From the NCBI GenBank assembly GCA_947176655.1, contig CAMWRK010000163.1:1-5277 (forward strand): a stretch of 5,277 nucleotides of DNA. Direction: 5' to 3'. Below are positions 1-5,223 of the stretch, piece by piece (positions within the stretch are counted from its first letter, which is position 1; each line of letters opens with the position of its first letter). Under the pieces are notes generated by a model, which was not told the DNA's origin, did not search any database, and saw only the letters and a list, made by a program, of their open reading frames with translations. Position numbers and translations under genes: made by a program. Source of the stretch: an uncultured Prevotellaceae bacterium. GTDB lineage: Bacteria > Bacteroidota > Bacteroidia > Bacteroidales > Bacteroidaceae.

Positions 1-315
1 TGCCCAGACTGTGCTGCCATCAAAGCACAGGCTGAGGGCGACCCTCGTTTCCAACTAATTGACATCGGTCAACAGCCTGGAAGCCTGAAACGTTTCCTCG
101 CCATGCGCGACAACGAACCTGCCTTCGCCCAGGTCCGCAAAAGAGGAACGATAGGCATTCCGTGCTTCCTGCTGGAGGACGGGAACATAACTTTCTCTTC
201 AGAAAAAGCATACCAAAGCCTTGGGGAAAATACGGATGCCATCAGGAACAACTTCACTGAGGTCACTGACGCTGAAGAGAACGCTTCGTGCAGTCTGGAC
301 GGCAAGGGATGCTGA
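1..315 (+). CDS. Glutaredoxin-related protein, 5'-truncated
   Basis: The open frame enters from the left edge and gives 104 residues before TGA. The visible protein opens exactly on a CPDC redox motif (visible residues 1-4), the thioredoxin-fold active site. A TIGIPCF segment (50-56) supplies the cis-proline loop that packs against it. In the glutaredoxin family this pair of motifs makes a small cytoplasmic thiol-disulfide oxidoreductase. Only the first beta strand, perhaps 8-10 residues, should be missing, so the ATG at 103 is internal and not the start. The C-terminus carries an extra Cys pair in CSLDGKGC (97-104), outside the core fold, which might be a second redox or metal site. The gene converges on the rubredoxin/rubrerythrin operon, which fits a redox neighbourhood, but substrate and partner are unknown. 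Family assignment is fairly sure; physiological role is not. Confidence 0.8.
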   Translation, partial: CPDCAAIKAQAEGDPRFQLIDIGQQPGSLKRFLAMRDNEPAFAQVRKRGTIGIPCFLLEDGNITFSSEKAYQSLGENTDAIRNNFTEVTDAEENASCSLDGKGC

Positions 316-340
316 ACTTTTCCTTCACTATCCAGCAGTC

Positions 341-385
341 CATAACAAAAGCACGGCTTTCGACATAAAAATCGAAAGCCGTGCT
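341..385 (-). terminator. Intrinsic terminator of the rubrerythrin-rubredoxin operon
   Basis: A perfect 14-bp inverted repeat pairs 350-363 with 372-385 around an 8-nt loop. Read leftward, the stem is followed by TTTGTTATG, a short U-rich tail, about 40 nt after the rubredoxin stop. Read rightward there is no T tract after the stem, so it is a poorer terminator for the glutaredoxin-like gene, although the hairpin could still protect that transcript's 3' end. A small 5-bp hairpin (394-398 with 402-406) lies beside it. The 109 bp between the two convergent stop codons holds nothing else that I recognise. Confidence 0.8.
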
Positions 386-424
386 GCACATCCGCCGTTC
401 GACGGCTAAGAATCCGACACAATG

Positions 425-586
425 TCAGTCTATTGGCGAGAACTGATCGGCACCTGCATCACAGAGCGGGCAGAAGAAGTCCTCGGGAAGATCCTCAAAT
501 GCCGTACCTGGGGCAATGTTCTGTTCAGGCACTCCTACGGCAGGATCGTACTCCCAGCCGCATACATCACATACGTATTTCTGCAT
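425..586 (-). CDS. Rubredoxin, 53 residues
   Basis: Rubredoxin is a one-iron electron carrier of the cytoplasm. The 53 residues are the full usual length. The two knuckles that hold the Fe(SCys)4 centre are CDVCG (Cys6, Cys9) and CPLC (Cys39, Cys42). Conserved family features include WEYDP (11-15), AFEDLPEDF (29-37) with the typical aromatic and acidic residues, and an acidic C-terminus. The start ATG lies 20 nt after the rubrerythrin stop and is preceded by an A-rich stretch with no Shine-Dalgarno sequence. Being second in an operon with rubrerythrin and followed by a strong terminator, it probably donates electrons to rubrerythrin, or to a related oxygen/peroxide reductase, during oxidative stress. 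Identity is very secure; the exact partner is inferred from position. Confidence 0.96.
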   Translation of the reverse strand: MQKYVCDVCGWEYDPAVGVPEQNIAPGTAFEDLPEDFFCPLCDAGADQFSPID

Positions 587-606
587 GACTTATTTGTTTT
601 TATGAG

Positions 607-1143
607 TTAGAAATTATCTACGTGTATCTCAAAGTATGCCTTCGGATGGGCGCAAGTCGGGCACAGTTCCGGAGCCTTTTCTCCCACTACAATGTGACCG
701 CAGTTGCGGCACTCCCACACTTTGACATCGCTTCTGGCAAAGACTTCCTGCAATTCTATGTTCTTAAGCAGAGCGCGATAGCGTTCCTCGTGACGCTTTT
801 CGATGGCAGCCACCAAACGGAATTTCAAAGCAAGATCCTTGAAGCCCTCCTCTTCGGCTGTCTTTGCAAAGCTGTCGTACATGTCTGTCCACTCATAGTT
901 CTCGCCATCGGCGGCAGTCTGAAGATTTGCGGCGGTGTCGCCTATGCCTTCCAACTCCTTGAACCACAATTTGGCATGTTCCTTCTCATTATCTGCTGTC
1001 TTCAGGAATATCTCAGATATCTGCTCAAAGCCTTCTTTCTTGGCCTTGGATGCAAAATATGTGTACTTGTTCCTTGCCTGTGACTCACCGGCAAAAGCCG
1101 CCATGAGGTTTTTCTCGGTCTGTGTTCCTTTGTACTTTGACAT
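607..1143 (-). CDS. rbr: Rubrerythrin (NADH/rubredoxin-linked peroxidase)
   Basis: Rubrerythrin reduces hydrogen peroxide to water at a cytoplasmic diiron centre and protects anaerobes from oxygen stress. The 178 residues are full family length. The N-terminal four-helix ferritin-like domain (about 1-135) carries the expected ligands: Glu20 in AFAGES, Glu53 and His56 in DNEKEH, Glu81 and Glu84 in ENYEW, and the E115/H118/E119 cluster in EKRHEERY. The C-terminal rubredoxin-like domain (about 140-178) has CRNC (145-148) and CPTC (161-164) for its FeS4 iron. This is the classical two-domain form and no key residue is missing. It is first in a likely operon with rubredoxin. A good Bacteroides-type promoter lies about 86 nt upstream. 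Peroxide control, for example by OxyR or PerR, is known for such genes, but I could not identify an operator here. Confidence 0.96.
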   Translation of the reverse strand: MSKYKGTQTEKNLMAAFAGESQARNKYTYFASKAKKEGFEQISEIFLKTADNEKEHAKLWFKELEGIGDTAANLQTAADGENYEWTDMYDSFAKTAEEEGFKDLALKFRLVAAIEKRHEERYRALLKNIELQEVFARSDVKVWECRNCGHIVVGEKAPELCPTCAHPKAYFEIHVDNF

Positions 1144-1228
1144 AATCTACTTTAATTAGAAGGTTAATACTACTTTACACACGAGGATGAGGCCTTGAAG
1201 AGTGCGCTATCCTGCTTTGGAATCGACA

Positions 1229-1260
1229 CAAAAATACGTCTTTTTCCAGTCCCGGACAAA
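1229..1260 (-). promoter_or_regulatory. Promoter of the rubrerythrin-rubredoxin operon
   Basis: On the minus strand, TTTG (1257-1260) is followed after 20 nt by TATTTTTG (1229-1236). This matches both elements of the Bacteroides -33/-7 promoter (TTTG and TAnnTTTG) at the expected spacing. Transcription should begin near 1222, giving a leader of roughly 80 nt with no Shine-Dalgarno sequence before the rubrerythrin ATG. Confidence 0.75.
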
Positions 1261-1281
1261 AAGTTTACGATAAAATTGTTG

Positions 1282-1289
1282 TAATTTTG
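1282..1289 (+). promoter_or_regulatory. Probable -7 element of the lrgAB promoter
   Basis: TAATTTTG matches the Bacteroides -7 consensus TAnnTTTG exactly and would start transcription about 50 nt before the lrgA ATG. No convincing TTTG lies 19-21 nt upstream. The nearest candidate, GTTTA at 1263-1267, is too close. The promoter may therefore need an activator, or the match may be chance in an AT-rich stretch. It sits back to back with the rubrerythrin promoter. Confidence 0.45.
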
Positions 1290-1347
1290 CATAACATTGT
1301 AAAATGAAACACATTTTAATCAGACACTATCCACACATTACACATAT

Positions 1348-1731
1348 ATGCGATACGTTCTACAATTGTTAATCATCATCTGCTTTTCCTTCCTCGGAGA
1401 GGTATTGCATGCAGTTCTGCCATTGCCATTCCCTGCCGGCATATACGGCATCGTCCTGCTGTACGCCGCACTTTCAACAGGCATGCTGAAAGTGAGACAT
1501 ATCAAGGAAGCAAGCACGACACTGATAGCTGCCATGCCTGTGATGTTCGTTCCTCCTGCCGTAGGCCTGATGGAGACCTGGAGCAGCATACGTGACGTGT
1601 GGCCGCAATACATGTTCATAACCATTATCAGCACACTGGCAGTCATGGCTGCGGCAGGATGGATGACACAAGGAGCCATCATGTGGAAAGGTCACGGCAA
1701 GGCAAGAAAGGAGGAACAAGATGAAAAATGA
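1348..1731 (+). CDS. lrgA: CidA/LrgA family membrane protein
   Basis: This is the small partner of the LrgA/LrgB inner-membrane pair. The family was named for holin/antiholin-like control of murein hydrolases and cell lysis in Staphylococcus; relatives in Bacillus and Streptococcus take up pyruvate. The 127 residues are typical. About four membrane segments can be read, at roughly 4-22, 31-48, 55-75 and 87-110. The family signature LPLPFPAGIYG (24-34) corresponds to the usual LPxPGSVIGM-type turn, and PVMFVPPAVGLM (64-75) is the conserved third segment. The tail (114-127) is highly charged, Lys/Glu-rich, and likely cytoplasmic. The stop lies 11 nt inside lrgB, so the two genes are translationally coupled. 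lrgA and not cidA is chosen because of the lrgB partner, but sequence alone hardly separates the two names. Confidence 0.88.
   Translation: MRYVLQLLIIICFSFLGEVLHAVLPLPFPAGIYGIVLLYAALSTGMLKVRHIKEASTTLIAAMPVMFVPPAVGLMETWSSIRDVWPQYMFITIISTLAVMAAAGWMTQGAIMWKGHGKARKEEQDEK
1707..1714 (+). promoter_or_regulatory. Strong Shine-Dalgarno site for lrgB inside lrgA
   Basis: AAAGGAGG lies six bases before the lrgB ATG at 1721, within the last codons of lrgA. It is a near-perfect anti-16S match, unlike the A-rich, SD-less leaders of the other genes here, and it fixes the lrgB start. Confidence 0.7.
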
Positions 1732-2425
1732 ACTGCACACATTCCTGACAGAATCCGTGTATATGGGTGTGATGCTTACACTTGGAACATACAGTATCGG
1801 CCTGTGGCTGAAGAGTAAGACAGGATGGGCACTGATGAATCCTCTCCTTGTGGCTGTAGTCTTGACAATATGTTTCCTGTGCGTCACAGGCATGTCATAC
1901 ACTTCATACGTACGTGGAGCCGATGTGATAAGTTACATGCTTACCCCTGCGACGATATGCCTCGCCGTTCCACTTTACGAACAGATAGAACAGTTGAAAC
2001 GCAACTTCCGCGCAGTGGTCATAGGCATTGCCGCAGGAGTGTTGGCAAGTATGGCGTCCATTCTGGCACTGATAGTGCTGCTAAACATGGATCACGTGTC
2101 TTATGTGACTCTGCTACCCAAATCCATAACCACGGCCATAGGCATGTGTGTGTCAGAGGAACTGGGCGGTAGTGTGCCAGTGACCATTATGGTGATAGTC
2201 ATAACCGGAATAACCGGCAACATCTTTGCGGAACGCTTCCTTCACATGATTAAAGTCAGAGAACCGATAGCCAAGGGAATAGCTATCGGCTCCGCTTCGC
2301 ACGTAATAGGTACTGCCAAGGCGATGGAGATGGGGGGCACCGAGGGCGCAATGAGTTCCCTGTCAATAGTCACAAGCGGTGTCCTGACCGTGATTGCAGC
2401 CTCGGTCTTCGCTTCGCTGGCATAG
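1721..2425 (+). CDS. lrgB: LrgB family membrane protein
   Basis: LrgB is the large partner of LrgA and is thought to form with it a channel or transporter in the cytoplasmic membrane, with pyruvate as the cargo best supported in Gram-positive bacteria. The 234 residues match the family. Membrane segments occupy most of the chain, roughly at 14-30, 40-58, 68-86, 97-122, 152-170 and 212-232. Family motifs are SYMLTPATICLAVPLYEQ (71-88), LLPKSITTAIGM (131-142), the EELGG turn (146-150) and GSASHVIGTAKAMEMG (190-205), the last two blocks being the most conserved. The gene overlaps lrgA by 11 nt and starts after a strong ribosome site. It ends only 9 nt from the convergent pdxS stop, leaving no room for an ordinary terminator. 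Family is certain; substrate in this organism is unknown. No LytS/LytR-type regulator lies in the window. Confidence 0.93.
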   Translation: MKNELHTFLTESVYMGVMLTLGTYSIGLWLKSKTGWALMNPLLVAVVLTICFLCVTGMSYTSYVRGADVISYMLTPATICLAVPLYEQIEQLKRNFRAVVIGIAAGVLASMASILALIVLLNMDHVSYVTLLPKSITTAIGMCVSEELGGSVPVTIMVIVITGITGNIFAERFLHMIKVREPIAKGIAIGSASHVIGTAKAMEMGGTEGAMSSLSIVTSGVLTVIAASVFASLA

Positions 2426-2434
2426 GCGCAGCAA

Positions 2435-3304
2435 CTATTTCCCGCGTTCGGCCATCAGTATCTCAATCTCGCCCTCGTTTATGCCGACCATGGCCTCGCC
2501 AAGATCTGCACTAAGTTCTGCCAGCACATCCGGATTGTCGTAGTTGGCCACAGCCTCCACAATTGCCTTGGCGCGTTTCTCCGGATTACCACTTTTGAAT
2601 ATGCCACTTCCTACGAAGACGCCCTCGGCTCCCAACTGGCGCATCAGTGCAGCATCGGCAGGAGTGGCCACACCGCCAGCCGAAAAGTTAGGCACAGGCA
2701 GATGCCCGTTGTCGTGTACGTACTGCACCAGTTCATACGGCACACGCAGCTGCTTGGCAGCCTCATAGAGTTCGTCCTTGTCGAGAGATGTCAGACGGCG
2801 CATCTCGCTCTGCATAGCACGCATGTGGCGCACCGCCTGCACCACATCACCGGTGCCGGCCTCACCTTTTGTACGAATCATCATCGCTCCCTCGTTGACA
2901 CGACGCAAAGCCTCGCCCAAATCACGCGCCCCGCATACAAAAGGAACTTCAAACTGCCGCTTGTCAATGTGATACACATCGTCAGCCGGCGACAACACCT
3001 CGCTCTCGTCCACATAGTCTATTCCGAGAGCCTGAAGAATCTGAGCCTCAACAAAGTGACCTATACGGCACTTGGCCATAACCGGTATGCCGACAGCCTC
3101 CTGTATGCCCCTTATCATCTTTGGATCGCTCATTCTGGACACCCCGCCTGCCGCACGTATGTCGGCAGGGACACGCTCAAGAGCCATGACAGCCACTGCG
3201 CCAGCCGCCTCGGCGATGTGTGCCTGTTCTGGAGTTGTAACATCCATGATAACTCCACCCCTAAGTTGTTCGGCAAGGTGGCGGCCGAAATTCTTTCTTT
3301 CCAT
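2435..3304 (-). CDS. pdxS: Pyridoxal 5'-phosphate synthase, PdxS subunit
   Basis: PdxS makes vitamin B6 (PLP) directly from ribose 5-phosphate, glyceraldehyde 3-phosphate and ammonia in the cytoplasm, as a dodecamer of (beta/alpha)8 barrels. The 289 residues are full length. Expected catalytic residues are present: Asp21 in GGVIMDV, Lys78 in VMAKCRIGH (equivalent to Lys81 of the Bacillus enzyme, which binds the pentose) and Lys146 in IRTKGEAGTG (equivalent to Lys149). The phosphate loops NFSAGGVATPAD (206-217) and GVFVGSGIFKS (228-238) are intact. The glutaminase PdxT, which normally feeds ammonia and usually lies beside pdxS, is absent; the downstream neighbour is convergent lrgB. pdxS has its own promoter, and 88 nt upstream ends a kinase-AraC fusion that may regulate it. 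Identity is secure. Confidence 0.97.
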   Translation of the reverse strand: MERKNFGRHLAEQLRGGVIMDVTTPEQAHIAEAAGAVAVMALERVPADIRAAGGVSRMSDPKMIRGIQEAVGIPVMAKCRIGHFVEAQILQALGIDYVDESEVLSPADDVYHIDKRQFEVPFVCGARDLGEALRRVNEGAMMIRTKGEAGTGDVVQAVRHMRAMQSEMRRLTSLDKDELYEAAKQLRVPYELVQYVHDNGHLPVPNFSAGGVATPADAALMRQLGAEGVFVGSGIFKSGNPEKRAKAIVEAVANYDNPDVLAELSADLGEAMVGINEGEIEILMAERGK

Positions 3305-3334
3305 AATCTGTAAATGTTAGGTTGGTTGTCCGCC

Positions 3335-3389
3335 GGCAAAGGTATGCTGAAAAGACACGGCGGGCAAACATCCGTTCCCTTATGGCAAA
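3335..3389 (-). promoter_or_regulatory. TTTGCC direct repeats at the pdxS promoter (candidate operator)
   Basis: TTTGCC occurs three times on the minus strand within 55 bp: at 3384-3389, 3363-3368 and 3335-3340. The first two start 21 bp apart, two helical turns, which is the half-site spacing AraC-family activators often use; the third is 28 bp further on. The second and third copies include the promoter's own TTTG bases and extend to TTTGCCCG and TTTGCCGG. The placement, one site over -33 and one upstream of it, would suit activation by the neighbouring AraC-type protein. This is inference: the shared core is only six bases. Confidence 0.3.
3337..3368 (-). promoter_or_regulatory. Promoter of pdxS
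   Basis: On the minus strand, TTTG (3365-3368) and TACCTTTG (3337-3344) are 20 nt apart, the same spacing as the rubrerythrin promoter, and match both Bacteroides elements exactly. Transcription should start near 3330, giving a leader of about 26 nt without a Shine-Dalgarno sequence. pdxS can therefore be transcribed independently of the upstream kinase-AraC gene. Both elements are embedded in TTTGCC repeats, described separately. Confidence 0.75.
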
Positions 3390-3392
3390 AAC

Positions 3393-4490
3393 TTATTCCG
3401 ATAAAGACAAACCGAGGCGGTAGGACAGAGGTGAGCAACCCTTCTCCTTGGCAAAAAAGCGTGCGAACTGAGCTTGTGAGGAAAAGCCAAGATGCCGGCT
3501 TATCTCCTGTATGGTAAGTCGGGTGCCATGCAGCATGGAACAGGCTTCATGCAGGATATAGTCAGAAATTACCTGTTTGGGAGAACGCCCTACTGTCTTG
3601 TCTGTAACACAACGCAAATAGCGTGGAGAGACACACAGGCGTGCGGCATAGAAAGACACATCGTGCTCCAAAGTGTAATTTCCGGCCAAAAGGGAAAGAA
3701 AGGCATTGTATATGTCTGCCGGACGAAGAAGTGGAGAGGCTGAAGTCCCGGAGACGGCATATACCACACGGGAATGTATGTAGGCATGCGCATTGGCCAC
3801 GGCCTGAACCGTGTTGTCTCCAATGGCATAGCGTGTGGCTATGGCAGAGGACAAAGCCCCGAACACACCATGACGCTGCCATCCCATGACGTTCTGGGAG
3901 GAAAAGAAACGGTGGCCGTCTCCGTGCATGAGCAGCGCGGTAAGATGTCCCTCCTGTATATGTCCGCCACGTAGCATGACAGCTCCGGCACCAAGCGACA
4001 TCAGTTCCGTGGCAGCATCCAGCATGTCCATATCCGTGGAGATGGTACGCCCAAGCATCATCTCGGCATCGCATACCCTGACAATAAGCAATGAGGCAAG
4101 AGGCAACAGATGTTCCATCCACGAATCTATTGCCTGCGGTGACAGCAACTTGTATCCGCGCGAATCTGTAACAGAAAGAACCATAACCCGATGAGGCAGC
4201 ATACGCAGATACTGTGGCAGCATGGCGATGGACTGTGGATCGCGGAGCATGCCCACTTTGACAGCCATAGGGCGGCCTGAATGCAGGGCGGCCTGAATTT
4301 GGTCTGCTACCAGTTGGGGCGGCAGATCATGGACTGAGTGCATTGCAGCCTCCGTCTGGGCGGTGACGGAAGTGACGGCAACCAAAGCGCGCCCGCCAAG
4401 AGAGGTAATGGTGTGTATATCGACTCCTATGCCGACTTCACCTGTCGGATCAGAACCATTGATGGACAATATGGCAGGCGGAATGTTCAT
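3393..4490 (-). CDS. ThiD-like kinase domain fused to AraC DNA-binding domain; probable vitamin-sensing regulator
   Basis: Residues 4-245 follow ThiD, the HMP/HMP-phosphate kinase of thiamine synthesis (ribokinase fold): GSDPTGEVGIGVD (12-24), VTAQ (42-45), KVGML (78-82), LLSPQAI (115-121), GAGAVMLRGGH (167-177) and HGVFGALSSA (207-216). Residues 268-360 are an AraC/XylS domain with two helix-turn-helices, about 277-301 (VSFYAARLCVSPRYL) and 325-358 (LTIQEISRHLGF, ending CSPLSYR). ThiD's THGTGC loop reads RHGVFG, so the anion hole and the catalytic Cys at position 211 are lost; the TPN segment reads IVR (136-138); the DP of the VLDP strand is missing. Gln45 and Met81, which I recall as pyrimidine-pocket residues, remain. 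I infer a non-catalytic ligand sensor driving transcription, perhaps of pdxS 88 nt downstream. Ligand could be a B6 or thiamine pyrimidine compound. The ATG is the only in-frame choice, since a stop lies at 4521-4523. Architecture is clear; target and ligand are inferred. Confidence 0.85.
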   Translation of the reverse strand: MNIPPAILSINGSDPTGEVGIGVDIHTITSLGGRALVAVTSVTAQTEAAMHSVHDLPPQLVADQIQAALHSGRPMAVKVGMLRDPQSIAMLPQYLRMLPHRVMVLSVTDSRGYKLLSPQAIDSWMEHLLPLASLLIVRVCDAEMMLGRTISTDMDMLDAATELMSLGAGAVMLRGGHIQEGHLTALLMHGDGHRFFSSQNVMGWQRHGVFGALSSAIATRYAIGDNTVQAVANAHAYIHSRVVYAVSGTSASPLLRPADIYNAFLSLLAGNYTLEHDVSFYAARLCVSPRYLRCVTDKTVGRSPKQVISDYILHEACSMLHGTRLTIQEISRHLGFSSQAQFARFFAKEKGCSPLSYRLGLSLSE

Positions 4491-4566
4491 CTGTCGGCAT
4501 CTGGGTCGGGAATGTGTCTGTCACCGTGTCCCACATACTCAGTCCACGGGCAAACTGTGCGTTCAT
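4450..4566 (-). CDS. Possible 38-residue upstream ORF overlapping the kinase-AraC start
   Basis: An ATG at 4566 opens a 38-codon frame that begins MNAQFARGLSMW and ends in TGA at 4450-4452, 41 nt inside the kinase-AraC gene and in a different frame. It is preceded by AGGAGG (4573-4578) six bases before the ATG, a stronger ribosome site than most genes in this window have. The protein resembles nothing I recognise; it has no membrane segment and no obvious motif. It could be a leader peptide whose translation couples to the downstream start, or a chance frame. The last 13 residues are encoded inside the kinase gene and carry little independent signal. Low confidence as a real gene. Confidence 0.25.
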   Translation of the reverse strand: MNAQFARGLSMWDTVTDTFPTQMPTDEHSACHIVHQWF

Positions 4567-4632
4567 CCCTGTCCTCCTGGTCTCCCTTTCTTGTCCAATA
4601 CTGTCCCATAAAAAAAGTCTGTCACCAAGACG
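4491..4632. other. Intergenic region between the NUDIX and kinase-AraC genes
   Basis: The 142 bp contain a T7 run on the minus strand (4610-4616) just after the NUDIX stop, preceded by only a 4-bp GTCT/AGAC stem, so any intrinsic terminator is weak. No full TTTG/TAnnTTTG promoter is visible for the kinase-AraC gene, which might be co-transcribed with the NUDIX gene. Other contents are a 10-bp direct repeat GTCTGTCACC (plus strand, 4516-4525 and 4617-4626), the possible small ORF, and a TTTGCCCGTGGAC (minus, 4542-4554) that resembles a site at the pdxS promoter. No thiamine or other riboswitch was recognised. Confidence 0.4.
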
Positions 4633-5181
4633 TTACGCATTATGCTCATAAAAGAAACGCCACAGCGGAGCGGCCATCAGTGCCTGAACTATTTCTCCGC
4701 GCCTGAGCATGCCAAACACCTCTTCAGGCGAAAACAAATGACACGTCAGATCCTCCGTATCATCAAGATGCCGTTCGGATATACGCTCCACCCCGATAGC
4801 AAGGAAACTGTGAGCCATGTTGGTGTGGTTGGACGGATTGGCGGATATGGTCATGTATTCCGACCACTCCCCGCCACCGAAGCCGGTCTCTTCGAGCAAC
4901 TCCCGCTTTGCGGCCTGCATCGGTGTCTCGTCCTTCTCCATAACACCGGCACACAGTTCATAAGATGTAACTCCCAGAGCATGACGGTACTGACGCACCA
5001 TCACCATGCGCCCGTCCTTGGTTATGGCTATGACATTGACCCAATCCGGGAACTCCAGCACCCAGTATTCCGGATTGATACGCCCGTCGGGCAATTCCAC
5101 TTTGTCGCAACGCGCCGTCATCCACGGGCGTCTTGATACATAATTGCTCTCAAGAATCTTCCATTTGCCTTCTCTGTCCAT
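4633..5181 (-). CDS. NUDIX hydrolase, ADP-ribose pyrophosphatase-like
   Basis: NUDIX enzymes cleave nucleoside diphosphates linked to another group, and this subgroup typically splits ADP-ribose to AMP and ribose 5-phosphate with Mg2+. The 182-residue protein has a perfect NUDIX box (GX5EX7REUXEEXGU) at about 79-101, read as GVMEKDE, seven residues, then RELLEETGF. Just before it lies YELCAG (74-79), matching the E-x-x-A-G lead-in of the ADP-ribose type, and a proline (ANPSNHTN, 114-121) lies about 15 residues after the box, a marker of that group. An N-terminal strand domain (1-50) fits the family's dimerisation region. The ATG at 5181 is preferred over an in-frame GTG at 5223, because the GTG lies beside the artefactual G run and the extra residues have no family match. 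It is the first of three leftward genes. Its product ribose 5-phosphate is a PdxS substrate, but that link is speculative. Confidence 0.88.
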   Translation of the reverse strand: MDREGKWKILESNYVSRRPWMTARCDKVELPDGRINPEYWVLEFPDWVNVIAITKDGRMVMVRQYRHALGVTSYELCAGVMEKDETPMQAAKRELLEETGFGGGEWSEYMTISANPSNHTNMAHSFLAIGVERISERHLDDTEDLTCHLFSPEEVFGMLRRGEIVQALMAAPLWRFFYEHNA

Positions 5182-5223
5182 GACTATAATGTAATTAAAC
5201 GAAAACTGTATTTCAGCCAGCAC

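Noticed and set aside
622..1083. Long rightward open frame of 153 codons
   Set aside because: It lies opposite the certain rubrerythrin gene and its protein has no recognisable domain; it is a shadow frame.
1276..1318. AT-rich partial palindromes (ATTTT ... AAAAT) before lrgA as a regulator site
   Set aside because: Matches are short, imperfect and expected in AT-rich intergenic DNA; no known operator consensus fits.
2702..3313. Rightward open frame of 203 codons opposite pdxS
   Set aside because: It is wholly antisense to a highly conserved enzyme gene, and the His/Ser/Leu-rich product matches nothing.
3562..4122. Leftward open frame of 186 codons inside the kinase-AraC gene
   Set aside because: It is an alternative frame of the fusion gene, rich in Cys, His and Arg without family motifs, while the main frame has clear domains.
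4491..4523. Longer in-frame N-terminus for the kinase-AraC protein
   Set aside because: An in-frame stop at 4521-4523 with no start between it and 4490; the MNIPPAILSINGSDP opening is also typical of ThiD.
4491..4566. Possible TPP riboswitch before the ThiD-like gene (CTGAG and ACCC fragments)
   Set aside because: The conserved CUGAGA and GAUCUGG/CCAG core does not line up in order; the fragments are too short to support it.
5182..5223. GTG start at 5223 extending the NUDIX protein by 14 residues
   Set aside because: It abuts the artefactual G run and the added residues have no support; the ATG at 5181 gives the normal N-terminus.
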